Of a stretch of DNA of 64,000 bases, positions 1-7,582 are shown in pieces. The position numbers were made by a program, and so were the translations under genes. Location: contig OMWS01000009.1 of NCBI GenBank assembly GCA_900314825.1, positions 1 through 64,000 of the forward strand, in the 5' to 3' direction. Each line of letters opens with the position of its first letter. The first letter of the stretch is position 1. The DNA is from an uncultured Veillonellaceae bacterium (GTDB lineage: Bacteria; Bacillota; Negativicutes; Selenomonadales; Selenomonadaceae). Under the pieces are notes generated by a model. The model was not told the DNA's origin. It made no database searches and saw only the letters and a list, made by a program, of their open reading frames with translations.

Positions 1-36
1 AGTTGGCCGTCTTAGCGTAAGTATATTTTATTCGAG

Positions 37-138
37 AAAAAAGCGGTCTCAGCCCTTGGGACATAAGGGTTGAGGCCACTTTGGCTTTCAAAACTCGGGA
101 CGCCTCCTCCTACTGCGCACAAGAGGACGTTCCGCAGC
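37..138 (-). ncRNA. putative small RNA, about 100 nt, leftward
   Basis: A good sigma-70-type promoter reads leftward: TTGCCG (complement of 168-173), 17-bp spacer, TATAAT (complement of 145-150). The predicted transcript starts near 138 and contains a CTGCG/CGCAG hairpin. It ends in a 13-bp stem (45-57 paired with 65-77, loop 58-64) followed on the minus strand by a run of T (complement of 37-42), which is a typical intrinsic terminator. No ORF with a ribosome-binding site was seen. I could not match it to SRP RNA, 6S RNA or tmRNA: the SRP GGAAG core and the tmRNA ends are absent. Identity unknown. Confidence 0.4.
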
Positions 139-141
139 AAA

Positions 142-189
142 AACATTATAACAAGGACTTGCAATAACGGCAAGACATGTTATAATGTT
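142..189. promoter_or_regulatory. symmetrical divergent promoter pair
   Basis: Two face-to-face promoters share this stretch. The rightward one is TTGCAA (159-164), a 16-bp spacer and TATAAT (181-186) with an extended TG at 178-179. The leftward one is TTGCCG, 17 bp and TATAAT on the complement of 145-173. The segment is a large inverted repeat: 12-bp arms AACATTATAACA (142-153) and TGTTATAATGTT (178-189), with an inner CTTGC/GCAAG pair around 158-173. Each -35 lies between the two -10 elements, so polymerase binding is probably mutually exclusive. Confidence 0.6.
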
Positions 190-192
190 CAT

Positions 193-257
193 AGGCTAAG
201 AAGTTGAGAGAAAGCCATTGCAGGCAAAGCCCCTAGGACTGCAACCTGGGGGCTTTT
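193..257 (+). ncRNA. putative small RNA, about 65 nt, rightward
   Basis: Predicted to start a few bases after the TATAAT at 181-186 and to end at an intrinsic terminator: a 12-bp stem of 226-237 with 245-256, then T-rich sequence. A competing pairing is visible: TTGCAG (218-223) can pair with CTGCAA (239-244), which lies inside the terminator loop. A terminator/antiterminator switch is therefore conceivable. No convincing reading frame. Family not recognised. Confidence 0.4.
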
Positions 258-267
258 CTATGTACAA

Positions 268-312
268 AAATTCCCTTGAAATCCTGCTACGCATGAGATT
301 TCAAGGGAATTT
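268..312 (-). terminator. intrinsic terminator of the PepSY gene
   Basis: Perfect 16-bp inverted repeat (268-283 with 297-312), followed on the minus strand by TTTTT. It lies 15 bp past the stop codon of the PepSY-domain gene. Confidence 0.8.
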
Positions 313-327
313 CCTGTATTTATGGGT

Positions 328-1170
328 TTACGCCACGTCGCACATCATGACATCGCCATTCGTGGCATCGACGAGGACGCGATATTTCACGCCATTCTGT
401 TCGCACGCGATCTTGTAGGCAGGATGGAAGCCGAAGTGCGGGCGCGGACGCTGGTCCTGCGCTTGCGCCGCGTCGCTCTTCTGCTCGGCGGCCTGCGGCT
501 GCGCTTGCGCATCGCCGTCCGCCTGCGCCATCGACGCGCCCTGCGGCGGCTGCTGGCCTTGCATCATCGGCGGCTGGCCCTGCGGCGCGCCTTGCATCAT
601 GCCCGGCTGGCCGCCCATCATGCCGCCCTGCGGCGCCATGCGGTGGTCGTAGCCATCATGTTCATAGCCGTCGTGGTTCTGGTCATCGTAACGGTGATCG
701 CCATCGTTGTGATCATAACCATCATGATCGTAGCCATCGTGATCATAGCCGTCATGCTTCTCGTAGCCGTGGCCGCGATCGTCGTGGCCGGCATGGAGCG
801 CGGTGAAGGCGTTCTTATCGCCGCCCTTGCGTTCTTTCTTCTCCCGCTTGTCCTCTTTGTCTTTCTTATCTTTTTGCATCGCGAGGTTTTCGAGGTTCAC
901 GTTCTTGAACGTCAGCGCGCTCTCGTCGAAGCCGACGGCTTCGGCTGCTTTCGCTTTCGCTTCATCCTCGCTGATCAGCGTGACGTTCTCGCGGGCCGCC
1001 TGCGCCGCGACAAGCTGGCTGCGTGCCGCCGCTTTCGCCGCGTGCTCGCTCTTTTCCTGCTGGATATCAATGGCCACGCCAACGCCGCCGATCAGCGCCA
1101 GCGCCACGACAGCCGCGAGCCCTTTCTTCCAATATTTCTTGCCTGCGTTGTTCACTTTTTCCATATCCAT
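328..1170 (-). CDS. secreted/anchored PepSY-domain protein with His- and Met-rich insert
   Basis: A 280-aa protein. The start ATG at 1170 follows a good AGGAGGT. Residues about 14-35 form a signal anchor (GLAAVVALALIGGVGVAI), so the rest is extracytoplasmic. A PepSY-like half follows (ISEDEAKAKAAEAVGF, about residues 66-100). Next comes a long low-complexity insert with repeated HDGYDHDGYDHD units, then a Met/Gln/Pro/Gly-rich stretch. The second PepSY half is at the C-terminus (YRVLVDATNGDVMMCDV). PepSY domains are often small extracellular modules associated with peptidases or signalling. The insert looks able to bind soft or borderline metals; that is inference. The gene is divergent from a two-component system whose sensor has a similar His/Met loop, which suggests a shared stimulus. 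The metal is unknown. Confidence 0.8.
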   Translation of the reverse strand: MDMEKVNNAGKKYWKKGLAAVVALALIGGVGVAIDIQQEKSEHAAKAAARSQLVAAQAARENVTLISEDEAKAKAAEAVGFDESALTFKNVNLENLAMQKDKKDKEDKREKKERKGGDKNAFTALHAGHDDRGHGYEKHDGYDHDGYDHDGYDHNDGDHRYDDQNHDGYEHDGYDHRMAPQGGMMGGQPGMMQGAPQGQPPMMQGQQPPQGASMAQADGDAQAQPQAAEQKSDAAQAQDQRPRPHFGFHPAYKIACEQNGVKYRVLVDATNGDVMMCDVA

Positions 1171-1242
1171 GATCGTGACCTCCTAAAGTCGTTTGTCTGC
1201 TTTTTTCGTGCTCCCTTTTGGAACTATGCTTATCATAGCAGG

Positions 1243-1306
1243 CAGTTTGAAACTGGTGCGCAACGGTTTCGAAACAATTTCGAAACAAACCATTTCGTTT
1301 GCGAAA
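1243..1306. promoter_or_regulatory. repeated TTTCGAAAC-type operator sites
   Basis: The divergent region holds a perfect palindrome CAGTTTGAAACTG (1243-1255), GTTTCGAAAC (1266-1275), ATTTCGAAAC (1277-1286) and a looser TTTCG...CGAAA (1293-1306). The GTTT(n)GAAAC cores start 21 and 11 bp apart, so they sit on one DNA face. OmpR-type regulators bind such phased repeats, making the adjacent response regulator the first candidate. Confidence 0.5.
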
Positions 1307-1326
1307 ACTTTGCATGACACGCCAAA

Positions 1327-1383
1327 CGCCCCCTTTTGTTTCCTACATTCTATGATAGAATGAAAAGAAACCGAAAGGGGGCG
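1327..1383. repeat. long imperfect inverted repeat just upstream of the sensor kinase start
   Basis: The outer arms are CGCCCCCTTT-type (from 1327) and GAAAGGGGGCG (to 1383). Inside is a perfect palindrome ATTCTA(TGA)TAGAAT (1347-1361). The right outer arm contains the kinase ribosome-binding site (AAAGGGGG, 1374-1381), so the hairpin, if transcribed, would hide it. Confidence 0.5.
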
Positions 1384-1389
1384 TCCTCC

Positions 1390-3018
1390 ATGTTCCACGT
1401 CCGCGATATCTCGCTCGAAAGGCGCATCCTCACGACGAATTTCCTCATGGTCTTCATCCCGGCGCTGCTGCTGTTTGTCGCAGGCTTCGCGCTCTTGGGC
1501 GCGCTGCGTCTCGCGGGGACGGCGCGGCAGAATGATTTCGCGGCGCTCTTCCCGACGCAGGGTCCGGCGCTCTCGATCCAGTACGCGATCGACGAGCTCC
1601 GGTACGAGGCCGACCATCACAAGACGCCGCGCCTGAAGTCCTTCGAAGACCCCGTCGCCATCCTGGAAAAAGAGGGCATCGCTGTCTCGATTGCGTCAAA
1701 AGACGGTACGATCTACGTCACGCCCGGCACGAGCGCCGAGGCGCTCCAAAATCGGGCGCTGCCGAAAGACACGCTCTTGCACCACGGGCCGATGATGATG
1801 GGCAGTGCGCCGATGAATGCGCCCGCAGAACATCATGACGGCGCGATGCATCACCACGACGCGGCGCCCCCGATGATGCCGGAGAGCGAGCGGCCGCACG
1901 ACGACGATGCCGAGCAGCTGCTCTGGACGCGGGATGGCGTGTATTTCGCCTACACGTCGCCCGTGACGGGCACGACGATCCGTGCGGCGGGCGCGCTGCC
2001 ATTTCTCGCGCAAGAACGCCTCACGGAAGGGCCAGCCAAGCACCTCATCGAGGCGCTCTTGCTCGTTATCGTCGGCTCGGCCATCCTCTTCATCGTCTTC
2101 CTCGGCCTCTACCTCTCACGCCTCTTGACGGAACAAATCCTCGGCCCGCTCGACGCGCTGCGCGCTGCCTCGGCCCGCATCAAAGGCGGCGACCTCGACA
2201 CGCCGATGGACGCATCCGCCATGCGCGGCGACGAGATGGGCGCGGCGTGCCGCGACTTCGACGCCATGCGCGCCGAGCTCCGGGACGCCCGCGACGAGCG
2301 CGCCCGCTACGATGCGCAGCGCAAGGAGCTCATCGCCGGCATCTCGCACGACCTCGCGACACCGCTGACGCTCCTCAAGGGCTACGCCGACGGCCTGCTC
2401 GCGGGCCTGGCGACGACGGAGGGAAAACGCGCGCAGTATGCGCAGCGCATCGCGGGCGCCGCCACCTCGATGGAACGCCTCGTGAACAATCTGCGCATGT
2501 TCTCCCGCCTCGAGCTCGGCCGTATGCCGCTCCACCCCGAGCCCGTCGCGCTCGTGCCGTACTTCGAGGATTGCGTCTCCGAGCAAAAGGATCTGCTCGC
2601 CGACCGTGGCCTTCGGCTGACGCTCGACACGCAGCACGCCGACGCGACGGCTGCGGCAAACATCGACCGCGATGCTTTTGCCCGTGTCATCGACAATCTT
2701 TTCGGCAACGCCATCAAATACAAGGAGACGGACACCATCGCGATGGATCTCATCGTCCGAACGGACGCCGAAAACGCCCGCCTCACGTTCGCCGACCACG
2801 GTCCGGGCGTGCCGGAGAGTGCACTGCCGCATCTCTTCGAGCTTTTTTACCGCACGGATGCCGCCCGCACGGACACGAAAAAAGGCAGCGGCCTCGGCCT
2901 CGCGATCTGCCGCGAGATCGTCACAGGGCTCGGCGGAGAAATTTCTGCCAGCACAACCGATGGCGGCGGGCTGACGATTACGATTGAACTCCCCATTTTG
3001 AACGGAGGCCTCTCATGA
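1390..3018 (+). CDS. sensor histidine kinase with His/Met-rich sensor loop
   Basis: A 542-aa protein from ATG 1390, chosen because AAAGGGGG sits 8 bp upstream; an earlier in-frame ATG at 1336 has no such site. Order: a transmembrane segment (about residues 14-40); an extracytoplasmic region of about 175 residues containing a His/Met cluster (about 130-175, with HHGPMMMG and MHHHDAAPPMMP); a second transmembrane segment (about 215-243); HAMP; a dimerisation domain with phospho-acceptor His320 in GISHDLATPLTLLKG; and a HATPase with N box (DNLFGNAIKYKE), G1 (DHGPGVPE) and G2 (GSGLGLAI). It autophosphorylates and passes phosphate to the response regulator whose ATG overlaps its stop. The His/Met loop suggests a metal or periplasmic stress ligand (inference). 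Confidence 0.93.
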   Translation: MFHVRDISLERRILTTNFLMVFIPALLLFVAGFALLGALRLAGTARQNDFAALFPTQGPALSIQYAIDELRYEADHHKTPRLKSFEDPVAILEKEGIAVSIASKDGTIYVTPGTSAEALQNRALPKDTLLHHGPMMMGSAPMNAPAEHHDGAMHHHDAAPPMMPESERPHDDDAEQLLWTRDGVYFAYTSPVTGTTIRAAGALPFLAQERLTEGPAKHLIEALLLVIVGSAILFIVFLGLYLSRLLTEQILGPLDALRAASARIKGGDLDTPMDASAMRGDEMGAACRDFDAMRAELRDARDERARYDAQRKELIAGISHDLATPLTLLKGYADGLLAGLATTEGKRAQYAQRIAGAATSMERLVNNLRMFSRLELGRMPLHPEPVALVPYFEDCVSEQKDLLADRGLRLTLDTQHADATAAANIDRDAFARVIDNLFGNAIKYKETDTIAMDLIVRTDAENARLTFADHGPGVPESALPHLFELFYRTDAARTDTKKGSGLGLAICREIVTGLGGEISASTTDGGGLTITIELPILNGGLS

Positions 3019-3827
3019 AACAGATTCTGATCATCGAAGACAATCTCGAAATCGCCGAGCTCGAGCGCGATTTTCTCGAGGCGGCGGATTTTGCCGTGAC
3101 AATCGCGGCGGACGGCGAGCAGGGGCTTCGGGAGCTGCGCAAAGAACATGCAGCGTTCTCGCTCGTCCTGCTCGACATCATGCTGCCGGGCCGCGACGGC
3201 TTTGCCATCTGCCGCGACATCCGGGGACAGAGCGAGATCCCCGTGCTCATCGTCTCCGCAAAAGGCGAGGACATCGACAAGATCCGCGGCCTCGGCCTCG
3301 GCGCGGACGACTACATCACGAAGCCGTTTTCCCCGAGCGAGCTCGTCGCGCGCGTACAGTCACACATCAAGCGCTACGAACGCGTGCGGCGCTCCGGCGC
3401 TGCGGAAGCCGCCGCCAGCCCGAACGAAGCGGACAGTATCCACGGGATGACCGTTTCCATAAGTGGCAACCCGAAGAACACGAATGCGCCCAGCGGCGCC
3501 CATGACGATATCCCCGCGCCGCACACGCATGACATCGTGCACGGGGCGCTGCGCATCGACACGCTCGGCCACCGCGTCTTCCTCGCACAAAAAGAGCTCG
3601 CACTCCCGAACAAAGAGTACGAGCTCCTGACGTTCCTCGCCGAGCATCCCGGCATCGTATTTTCGAAAGAACAGCTGTTCGAACGCGTCTGGGGCCTTGA
3701 CGCCGTCGGCGACACCGCGACCGTCATGGTCCACGTCAACCGCATCCGCAGCCGCATCGAAGCCGATCCCGCGCATCCCATCTACATCGAGACCGTCTGG
3801 GGCGCGGGCTACCGCTTCCGCGGGTGA
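3015..3827 (+). CDS. OmpR/PhoB-family response regulator
   Basis: A 270-aa protein whose ATG overlaps the kinase stop by 4 bp (translational coupling). The N-terminal receiver (residues 1-118) has acidic residues near the start (IIEDN), the phospho-acceptor Asp54 in LLDIMLPGRDG, and the conserved Lys in TKPFSPSEL. The C-terminal winged helix (from about 172) ends in the family signature VWGAGYRFRG. The linker between the domains is unusually long, about 50 residues and rich in Ala, Ser, Asn and His, compared with 10-20 in most relatives. It probably controls the divergent PepSY gene and its own operon through the repeated sites at 1243-1306 (inference). Confidence 0.93.
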   Translation: MKQILIIEDNLEIAELERDFLEAADFAVTIAADGEQGLRELRKEHAAFSLVLLDIMLPGRDGFAICRDIRGQSEIPVLIVSAKGEDIDKIRGLGLGADDYITKPFSPSELVARVQSHIKRYERVRRSGAAEAAASPNEADSIHGMTVSISGNPKNTNAPSGAHDDIPAPHTHDIVHGALRIDTLGHRVFLAQKELALPNKEYELLTFLAEHPGIVFSKEQLFERVWGLDAVGDTATVMVHVNRIRSRIEADPAHPIYIETVWGAGYRFRG

Positions 3828-3834
3828 TTTTTGC

Positions 3835-4896
3835 TCAAATCTGGATGGAATGGAAGCCGCTCGCTTTGTGCAAGCGGTTCATGATGGCGAGGCCGAGGCC
3901 GCGTTCCGTCGTGCCTTCGCCGAGCAGCGCATCAGCGTTTGTATCGTCGAACGCAATCAAAGCTTCATAGATATGGGCGGCGATAGCAGACAAATCGCCT
4001 TGCGCGCCGTAGGGCTTGCGCAACTCGCTCGGGATAACGTCTGCAAGCGCGGCGCAAACTTCGTCGCTCGCAAGGATGCCGACCGTATGCCCTTCTTTTT
4101 GCAGCTGGCGCACTTGCCGACGGAACGCCGCCGCCATCTTCGTTGGCTCGCCTTCGAGAAGCGTCAACGGCGCACGTGGCGCGTAGTGCTTGTATTTCAT
4201 GCCCGGCGCTTTCGGCGTGACATTTGCGCCGACGAGCGCGGGATCGAGGCGCGCGCCGCCGAGCACTTCCGTCAGCATCTCGCGCGTGATCGCGCCGGGG
4301 CGCAAAATAACTGCAACAGGCCCTGTGCAATCGACGATCGTTGACTCCACACCAAAGCGGCACGGGCCGCCATCGAGGATCAGGGGGATGCGGCCATCCA
4401 TATCACGCAGCACGGAGGCCGCCGTCGTCGGGCTCGGCCGTCCCGAGATGTTCGCGGATGGCGCAGCGACCGGCACGCCTGCCGCGCGGATCATCGCCCG
4501 CGCCGCCGCGCTCTCCGGCATGCGCACGCCGACCGTCGCAAGCCCGCCCGTGATACGGTCGGGCACGACGGCCTTTCGTTTCAATATCAACGTCATCGGG
4601 CCGGGCAAAAACGCCGCCAGGAGCTTCTCCGCCATCGGCGGAATGTCCTCTGCGATCTCTTCGACCATCGCCCGATCCGCGACATGCAGGATCAGCGGAT
4701 TGTCCGACGGCCGCCCCTTCGCCTCATAAATCTTCGCGCACGCCGCACCATCAAGCCCATTCGCCCCGAGGCCGTACACCGTCTCCGTCGGGAATGCCAC
4801 GAGCTGGCCCGCGCGCAGCAGCCGCCCCGCTTCCGCGAGCGCGGCTTTTGCGGCGTCGCCCTTTAGATTTTCAATATTCAAAACTTCCGTTTTCAT
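3835..4896 (-). CDS. sua5: L-threonylcarbamoyladenylate synthase (Sua5/YwlC type)
   Basis: A 353-aa protein. It makes threonylcarbamoyl-AMP from threonine, bicarbonate and ATP, the first step of the t6A37 modification of ANN-decoding tRNAs. The YrdC-like domain (about 1-205) shows FPTETVYGLGANG and KGRPSDNPLILHV. The C-terminal Sua5 domain (about 215-353) makes this the long form rather than TsaC. It is the last gene of the rpmE-yqhQ-prfA-prmC-sua5 series and converges on the response regulator with only 7 bp between the stops. Ribosome-binding site weak (GAAGAAAG). Confidence 0.93.
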   Translation of the reverse strand: MKTEVLNIENLKGDAAKAALAEAGRLLRAGQLVAFPTETVYGLGANGLDGAACAKIYEAKGRPSDNPLILHVADRAMVEEIAEDIPPMAEKLLAAFLPGPMTLILKRKAVVPDRITGGLATVGVRMPESAAARAMIRAAGVPVAAPSANISGRPSPTTAASVLRDMDGRIPLILDGGPCRFGVESTIVDCTGPVAVILRPGAITREMLTEVLGGARLDPALVGANVTPKAPGMKYKHYAPRAPLTLLEGEPTKMAAAFRRQVRQLQKEGHTVGILASDEVCAALADVIPSELRKPYGAQGDLSAIAAHIYEALIAFDDTNADALLGEGTTERGLGLAIMNRLHKASGFHSIQI

Positions 4897-4945
4897 TCAG
4901 CAACGTTCTTTCTTCATTCACGAAACGCTTGAACGGATGCCGAAC

Positions 4946-5230
4946 GTAACTTTTTACAGCAGCCTTCCCCTCTGGGGAAGGGGGACCGCGTTAGCGGTGG
5001 AAAGGGTACAAGGGTGCGATTTGCAACAATACCATACGTGTAACATAGCAGTACGATGTCTGAGAACGCGCCACTATGTTACTACGAATTATTCGTTCGG
5101 CTATCGCACCCTTGTACCCGCTCCGCCTCGCTAACGCTCGGCACCTCTACCTAAAGGATAAAGCGACCTCTAAACGCTAAAGCGCTAAGAGTCTGCTTTT
5201 CCCAGAGGGAGAGGCTGCTGTAATTGTTAC
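4946..5230. repeat. modular hairpin repeat, copy R1
   Basis: Fills the gap between prmC and sua5. Terminal inverted repeats CAGCAGCC (4957) and GGCTGCTG (5220), flanked by GTAAC (4946) and GTTAC (5226). Left module: CCGCGTTAGCGG hairpin. Right module: a GCCGAGCG-type hairpin carrying a nested mini-element. The inner core GGGTACAAGGGTGCGAT pairs with its complement on the right. The centre is a stem with arms GTAACATAG and CTATGTTAC. No coding potential seen. Confidence 0.85.
5157..5200. repeat. nested mini-hairpin element E, in copy R1
   Basis: About 42 bp interrupting the right module of R1. It reads, on the minus strand, AAGCAGAC, a hairpin around CGCTTTAGCG, then GTCGCTT. The same unit recurs at 50158-50201 and twice near 59600-59710. 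Confidence 0.7.
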
Positions 5231-5250
5231 TTCAGCATCCTATCGATATT

Positions 5251-6240
5251 TTATGCTTTCCAAGCAACAACGACTCTTTCAATCCCGCCGTAATCCTTGA
5301 TAATCTCCGTCCGTGCAAACGCGCCGTTCTCCTCTGCCATCTTCGCGACCGCTTTTTCCTGGTGAATCCCGACCTCGACGGCGAGGAAGCCGTCCTCTTT
5401 CAAAAGAGTGGGACTGTCCGCGATGAGGCGGCGATAGAAGGCGAGGCCGTCCGGACCGCCGGCGAGCGCCGTGCGCGGCTCTTTGCAGCGGACCTCGGGC
5501 GCAAGTGTTTCGATGTCTGCGTCTGGAATATAGGGTGGATTGGAGAGAATCGCGTCGTAGCTTCCAATGTTTCCAGCCAGCGGATGTAACAAGTCGCCCG
5601 TGTAGAATGTGATGCGTTCCGTCAATTCGAGAGAGGCTGCATTTTCTTCGGCCACCTTGCGCGCTGCTTCGGAAATGTCCACGGTATCTGCCGTTGCCTC
5701 CGGCACGTACTTGAGCACGGACAAGCAGATCGCACCCGTGCCTGTGCCGATATCGGCGAAACGCACTGGATGCGATTCACTCGCCTCTGCCGATGCTACT
5801 TTGTCGTCTGCTTCTTCAGTTGCGGGCTTACTTTCCGCACCACTCAACCACTTCAACCGCTCAATCGCCGCCTGCACGAGGATTTCCGTGTCGGGCCGCG
5901 GCACGAGCGTGTCTTCCGTGACCTTGAACGGCAGCCCCATGAATTCCCGCGTGCCGATGATGTACGCGACGGGCACGCGGCTCACGCGCTGCTTGATGGC
6001 TTCGCGGTATGCTGCAAGTTCCTCGAGCTGCAAGGGTTCTTCAAAGTGGACGTAGAGGTAGATGCGTTCCTTCTTCAGCACGTGGCCGAGCAAGACTTCC
6101 GCGTCGATGCGCGGCGACTCGATGCCTTTCTCCGTGAAAAAGCGCGTCGTCCACTGCAAGATGCTGCCGATCGTCCAGACGCGCTGCGGCTCTACGGCAG
6201 CCCGTGGCCGCTCTGCTTGCGGCTGTTTCGTTTCGTTCAT
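5251..6240 (-). CDS. prmC: peptide chain release factor N5-glutamine methyltransferase
   Basis: A 329-aa protein that methylates the Gln of the GGQ motif in release factors, using S-adenosylmethionine. Visible: an N-terminal helical domain that binds the release factor, a SAM-binding motif (FADIGTGTGAICLSVL) and the diagnostic NPPY motif (ILSNPPYIPDADIE). An acidic Ala/Glu/Ser-rich insert (about residues 135-160) between the two domains is longer than usual. It starts 9 bp after the stop of prfA, which encodes its substrate. Ribosome-binding site AAAGGA at 6 bp. Confidence 0.96.
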   Translation of the reverse strand: MNETKQPQAERPRAAVEPQRVWTIGSILQWTTRFFTEKGIESPRIDAEVLLGHVLKKERIYLYVHFEEPLQLEELAAYREAIKQRVSRVPVAYIIGTREFMGLPFKVTEDTLVPRPDTEILVQAAIERLKWLSGAESKPATEEADDKVASAEASESHPVRFADIGTGTGAICLSVLKYVPEATADTVDISEAARKVAEENAASLELTERITFYTGDLLHPLAGNIGSYDAILSNPPYIPDADIETLAPEVRCKEPRTALAGGPDGLAFYRRLIADSPTLLKEDGFLAVEVGIHQEKAVAKMAEENGAFARTEIIKDYGGIERVVVAWKA

Positions 6241-6249
6241 ATCGTTCCT

Positions 6250-7320
6250 TTAGTCTTCCATCTGTTTGAGCCGTTCCGCTTGGTCGGCCGTGATGAGCGC
6301 CGCCAAGATTTCATCGAGATCGCCGCCGAGCACGGCGTCAATGCGATGCACTGTGAGGCCGATACGGTGATCCGTCACGCGGCCTTGTGGGAAATTGTAC
6401 GTGCGGATGCGCTCGCTGCGGTCGCCCGAACCGACTTGGCTTCGGCGTTCCGACGCGATCGCGCCCTGCTGCTCCTGCTCGGCCCGCGCTTTCAGGCGCG
6501 CGCGCAGGACTTTCATGGCCTTTTCCTTGTTCTTGAGCTGTGACTTTTCATCCTGGCACTGCACGACAAGCCCCGTCGGCAGATGCGTGATGCGGATGGC
6601 CGTCTCCGTGCGGTTCACGTATTGGCCGCCCGCGCCCGACGCGCAATACGTGTCGATGCGCAGATCTTTCGGATCGATGGCGACATCGACCTCCTCGGCC
6701 TCCGGCAGCACGGCGACCGTCGCAGCTGACGTATGGATGCGGCCGCCCGACTCCGTCACGGGCACGCGCTGCACGCGGTGCGTGCCGCTCTCGTATTTCA
6801 GCCGGCTGTACGCGCCAAAGCCCGCGACGAGGAACGTGACCTCCTTGAAGCCGCCGAGCTCCGTCGCATTACTGTCCATCATCTCGACGCGCCAGCCTTG
6901 CCGCTCCGCATAGCGGCTGTACATGCGGAACAGGTCGCCCGCGAAGAGCGCCGCCTCCTCGCCTCCGACGCCGCCGCGGATCTCCATGATGACATTCCGC
7001 TCGTCATTCGGGTCTTTTGGGAGCAGCAAAAGAGGGAGCTCGCGGTCGAGCTCCTCTTTTTGTGCCGTCAATTCGGATAATTCTTCTTCAATCAAATGGC
7101 GCAGCTCGTCATCCGGCTGCTCGCTGAACAAATCCTTGTCCTCGGCAATGCGGCGGACGACATCCTTGTAATCGCGAAACTTTGCAACAATCGGCAACAG
7201 TTGCGCGTGCTCCTTGTTATAGCGTTGCCACGTTTCGATATCCGACAAGACATCGGGATCGGCGATGAGGGATTCGAGTTCTTTATACTTATCTTCGACG
7301 GCTTGTAACTGGTCGAGCAA
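6250..7320 (-). CDS. prfA: peptide chain release factor 1
   Basis: A 356-aa protein, full family length. It recognises UAA and UAG and triggers peptidyl-tRNA hydrolysis on the ribosome. The catalytic GGQ is in [17 protein letters not shown], and the codon-recognition PxT-type loop region is present. The start is a TTG codon at 7320: the homologous N-terminus ([15 protein letters not shown]) begins directly after it and AAAGGAAG lies upstream, whereas no ATG fits. prmC follows by 9 bp. Copy R2 of the repeat family lies between this gene and yqhQ upstream. Confidence 0.97.
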   Translation of the reverse strand: MLDQLQAVEDKYKELESLIADPDVLSDIETWQRYNKEHAQLLPIVAKFRDYKDVVRRIAEDKDLFSEQPDDELRHLIEEELSELTAQKEELDRELPLLLLPKDPNDERNVIMEIRGGVGGEEAALFAGDLFRMYSRYAERQGWRVEMMDSNATELGGFKEVTFLVAGFGAYSRLKYESGTHRVQRVPVTESGGRIHTSAATVAVLPEAEEVDVAIDPKDLRIDTYCASGAGGQYVNRTETAIRITHLPTGLVVQCQDEKSQLKNKEKAMKVLRARLKARAEQEQQGAIASERRSQVGSGDRSERIRTYNFPQGRVTDHRIGLTVHRIDAVLGGDLDEILAALITADQAERLKQMED

Positions 7321-7362
7321 AAAGTTTCTTCCTTTACTAAAATATGATGATTGATTGCGACC

Positions 7363-7580
7363 GTAACAAATCCAGCAGCCTTCCCCTCAGGGGAAGGGGG
7401 ACCGCGTTAGCGGTGGAAAGGGTACTTTGGTGTGATTTGTCACAAACAGCATACCTGTAACATAGCAGTACGACTTCTGACAACGTGCTGCTGTGTTGAG
7501 ATGATGTATTTGTTTGGCTATCGCACCCTTGTACCCGCTCCGCCTCGCATACGCTCGGCACCTCCCCCAGAGGGGGAGGC
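7363..7580. repeat. modular hairpin repeat, copy R2
   Basis: Between yqhQ and prfA. The left end has GTAAC (7363) and CAGCAGCC (7373), then the CCGCGTTAGCGG module and core GGGTACTTTGGTGTGAT. Central arms are AACATAGCAGTACG and CGTGCTGCTGTGTT. The right core GCACCCTTGTACCC is followed by the GCCTCGCATACGCTCGGC module and CCTCCCCCAGAGGGGGAGG. The right end lacks GGCTGCTG and runs straight into the yqhQ stop. Confidence 0.85.
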
Positions 7581-7582
7581 TT

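Noticed and set aside
1-260. Possible SRP RNA, 6S RNA, tmRNA or T-box
   Set aside because: The SRP GGAAG core, tmRNA ends and the T-box motif are absent. I keep only the neutral call of two putative small RNAs.
322-1317. A 331-codon rightward frame opposite the PepSY gene
   Set aside because: Repetitive Arg/Leu/Val composition produced by the complement of the His/Asp repeats; no start site; the minus-strand gene has start, signal anchor and terminator.
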